NCBI GenBank assembly: GCA_903862415.1
Contig: CAIOYD010000038.1
Coordinates: 1 to 32,573 of the forward strand
DNA from: an uncultured Oxalobacteraceae bacterium
GTDB lineage: Bacteria > Pseudomonadota > Gammaproteobacteria > Burkholderiales > Burkholderiaceae_D
DNA: 32,573 nt
Direction: 5' to 3'
The notes below the pieces were generated by a model. It was not told the DNA's origin, did not search any database, and saw only the letters and a list, made by a program, of their open reading frames with translations. Numbering within the stretch: position 1 is the stretch's first letter; each line of letters starts with the position of its first letter. Made by a program: the position numbers and the translations under genes. Positions 32,458-32,573 of the stretch are shown one piece after another.

Positions 32458-32573
32458 TTATACTTTTCCTTTTTTTATATAAAATTAAATAAAGTTCATT
32501 AAAACTAATCAAAAAAATAACCAAAAACACAACTACTCCAACTCTATTTTCATGGTAAGACAGCTCAAAGTTA
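32458..32573. other. AT-rich upstream region at the window edge
   Basis: Strongly AT-rich DNA with runs of T and A upstream of the TM2-domain gene. It holds that gene's ribosome-binding site and probably its promoter. No other gene or repeat is visible before the window ends. Confidence 0.35.

Overview
The window looks like chromosome from a Gram-negative betaproteobacterium, probably Burkholderiales and perhaps Oxalobacteraceae (Undibacterium- or Herminiimonas-like). That placement is inference. It rests on the gene set (a PuuD-type urate oxidase cluster, a Burkholderiales-style outer-membrane porin, csgEFG curli secretion genes, several lipoproteins and LysR regulators), on moderate GC coding DNA and on AT-rich intergenic gaps. 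No phylogenetic marker such as rRNA is present.

Layout. (1) 1-127: the 3' end of an IS3-family transposase with its right inverted repeat. (2) 224-8849: a SulP anion transporter; a surface-lipoprotein pullulanase preceded by overlapping palindromes; an exported S9 prolyl-oligopeptidase-type peptidase; and an unrecognised lipoprotein. (3) 8850-17190: a purine/ureide catabolism cluster. It holds an M20 amidohydrolase, membrane urate oxidase PuuD with a C-terminal cytochrome c domain, a LysR regulator, hydroxyisourate hydrolase, allantoinase PuuE, a fused OHCU decarboxylase-allantoate amidohydrolase, and an 8-oxoguanine deaminase-like enzyme. Together these can carry 8-oxoguanine to urate, then 5-hydroxyisourate, OHCU, allantoin, allantoate and ureidoglycine. 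Xanthine dehydrogenase, ureidoglycolate-processing enzymes and a permease are not in the window. (4) 17338-18174: an HDOD-domain protein, followed by short direct repeats and a palindromic repeat.

(5) 18294-24480: an alkylsulfatase and an AlkJ-like GMC alcohol dehydrogenase on the minus strand, and a divergent LysR gene and porin on the plus strand. The arrangement suggests use of alkyl sulfate esters: hydrolysis to an alcohol, then alcohol oxidation. (6) 24738-28179: a curli cluster csgE-csgF-csgG-csgB-csgA, with tight overlaps and an enlarged repeat-rich major curlin. csgD and csgC are absent from the window. (7) 28267-31649: an HPP membrane protein fused to two CBS domains, an orphan methyltransferase, two small unknown proteins, and a DUF4184-like membrane protein.

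(8) 31737-31781: the 3' 45 bases of a tRNA-Phe on the minus strand without its 5' half. This is the typical scar of an integrative element. By its orientation the element should lie to the right (above 31782), where the DNA turns AT-rich and gene-poor, with a long inverted repeat and a TM2-domain protein. The most unusual items are this island boundary, the UraD-AllC fusion, the M20 enzyme with two non-canonical metal-ligand positions, the proposed alkyl sulfate locus, and the roughly 14-repeat curlin.
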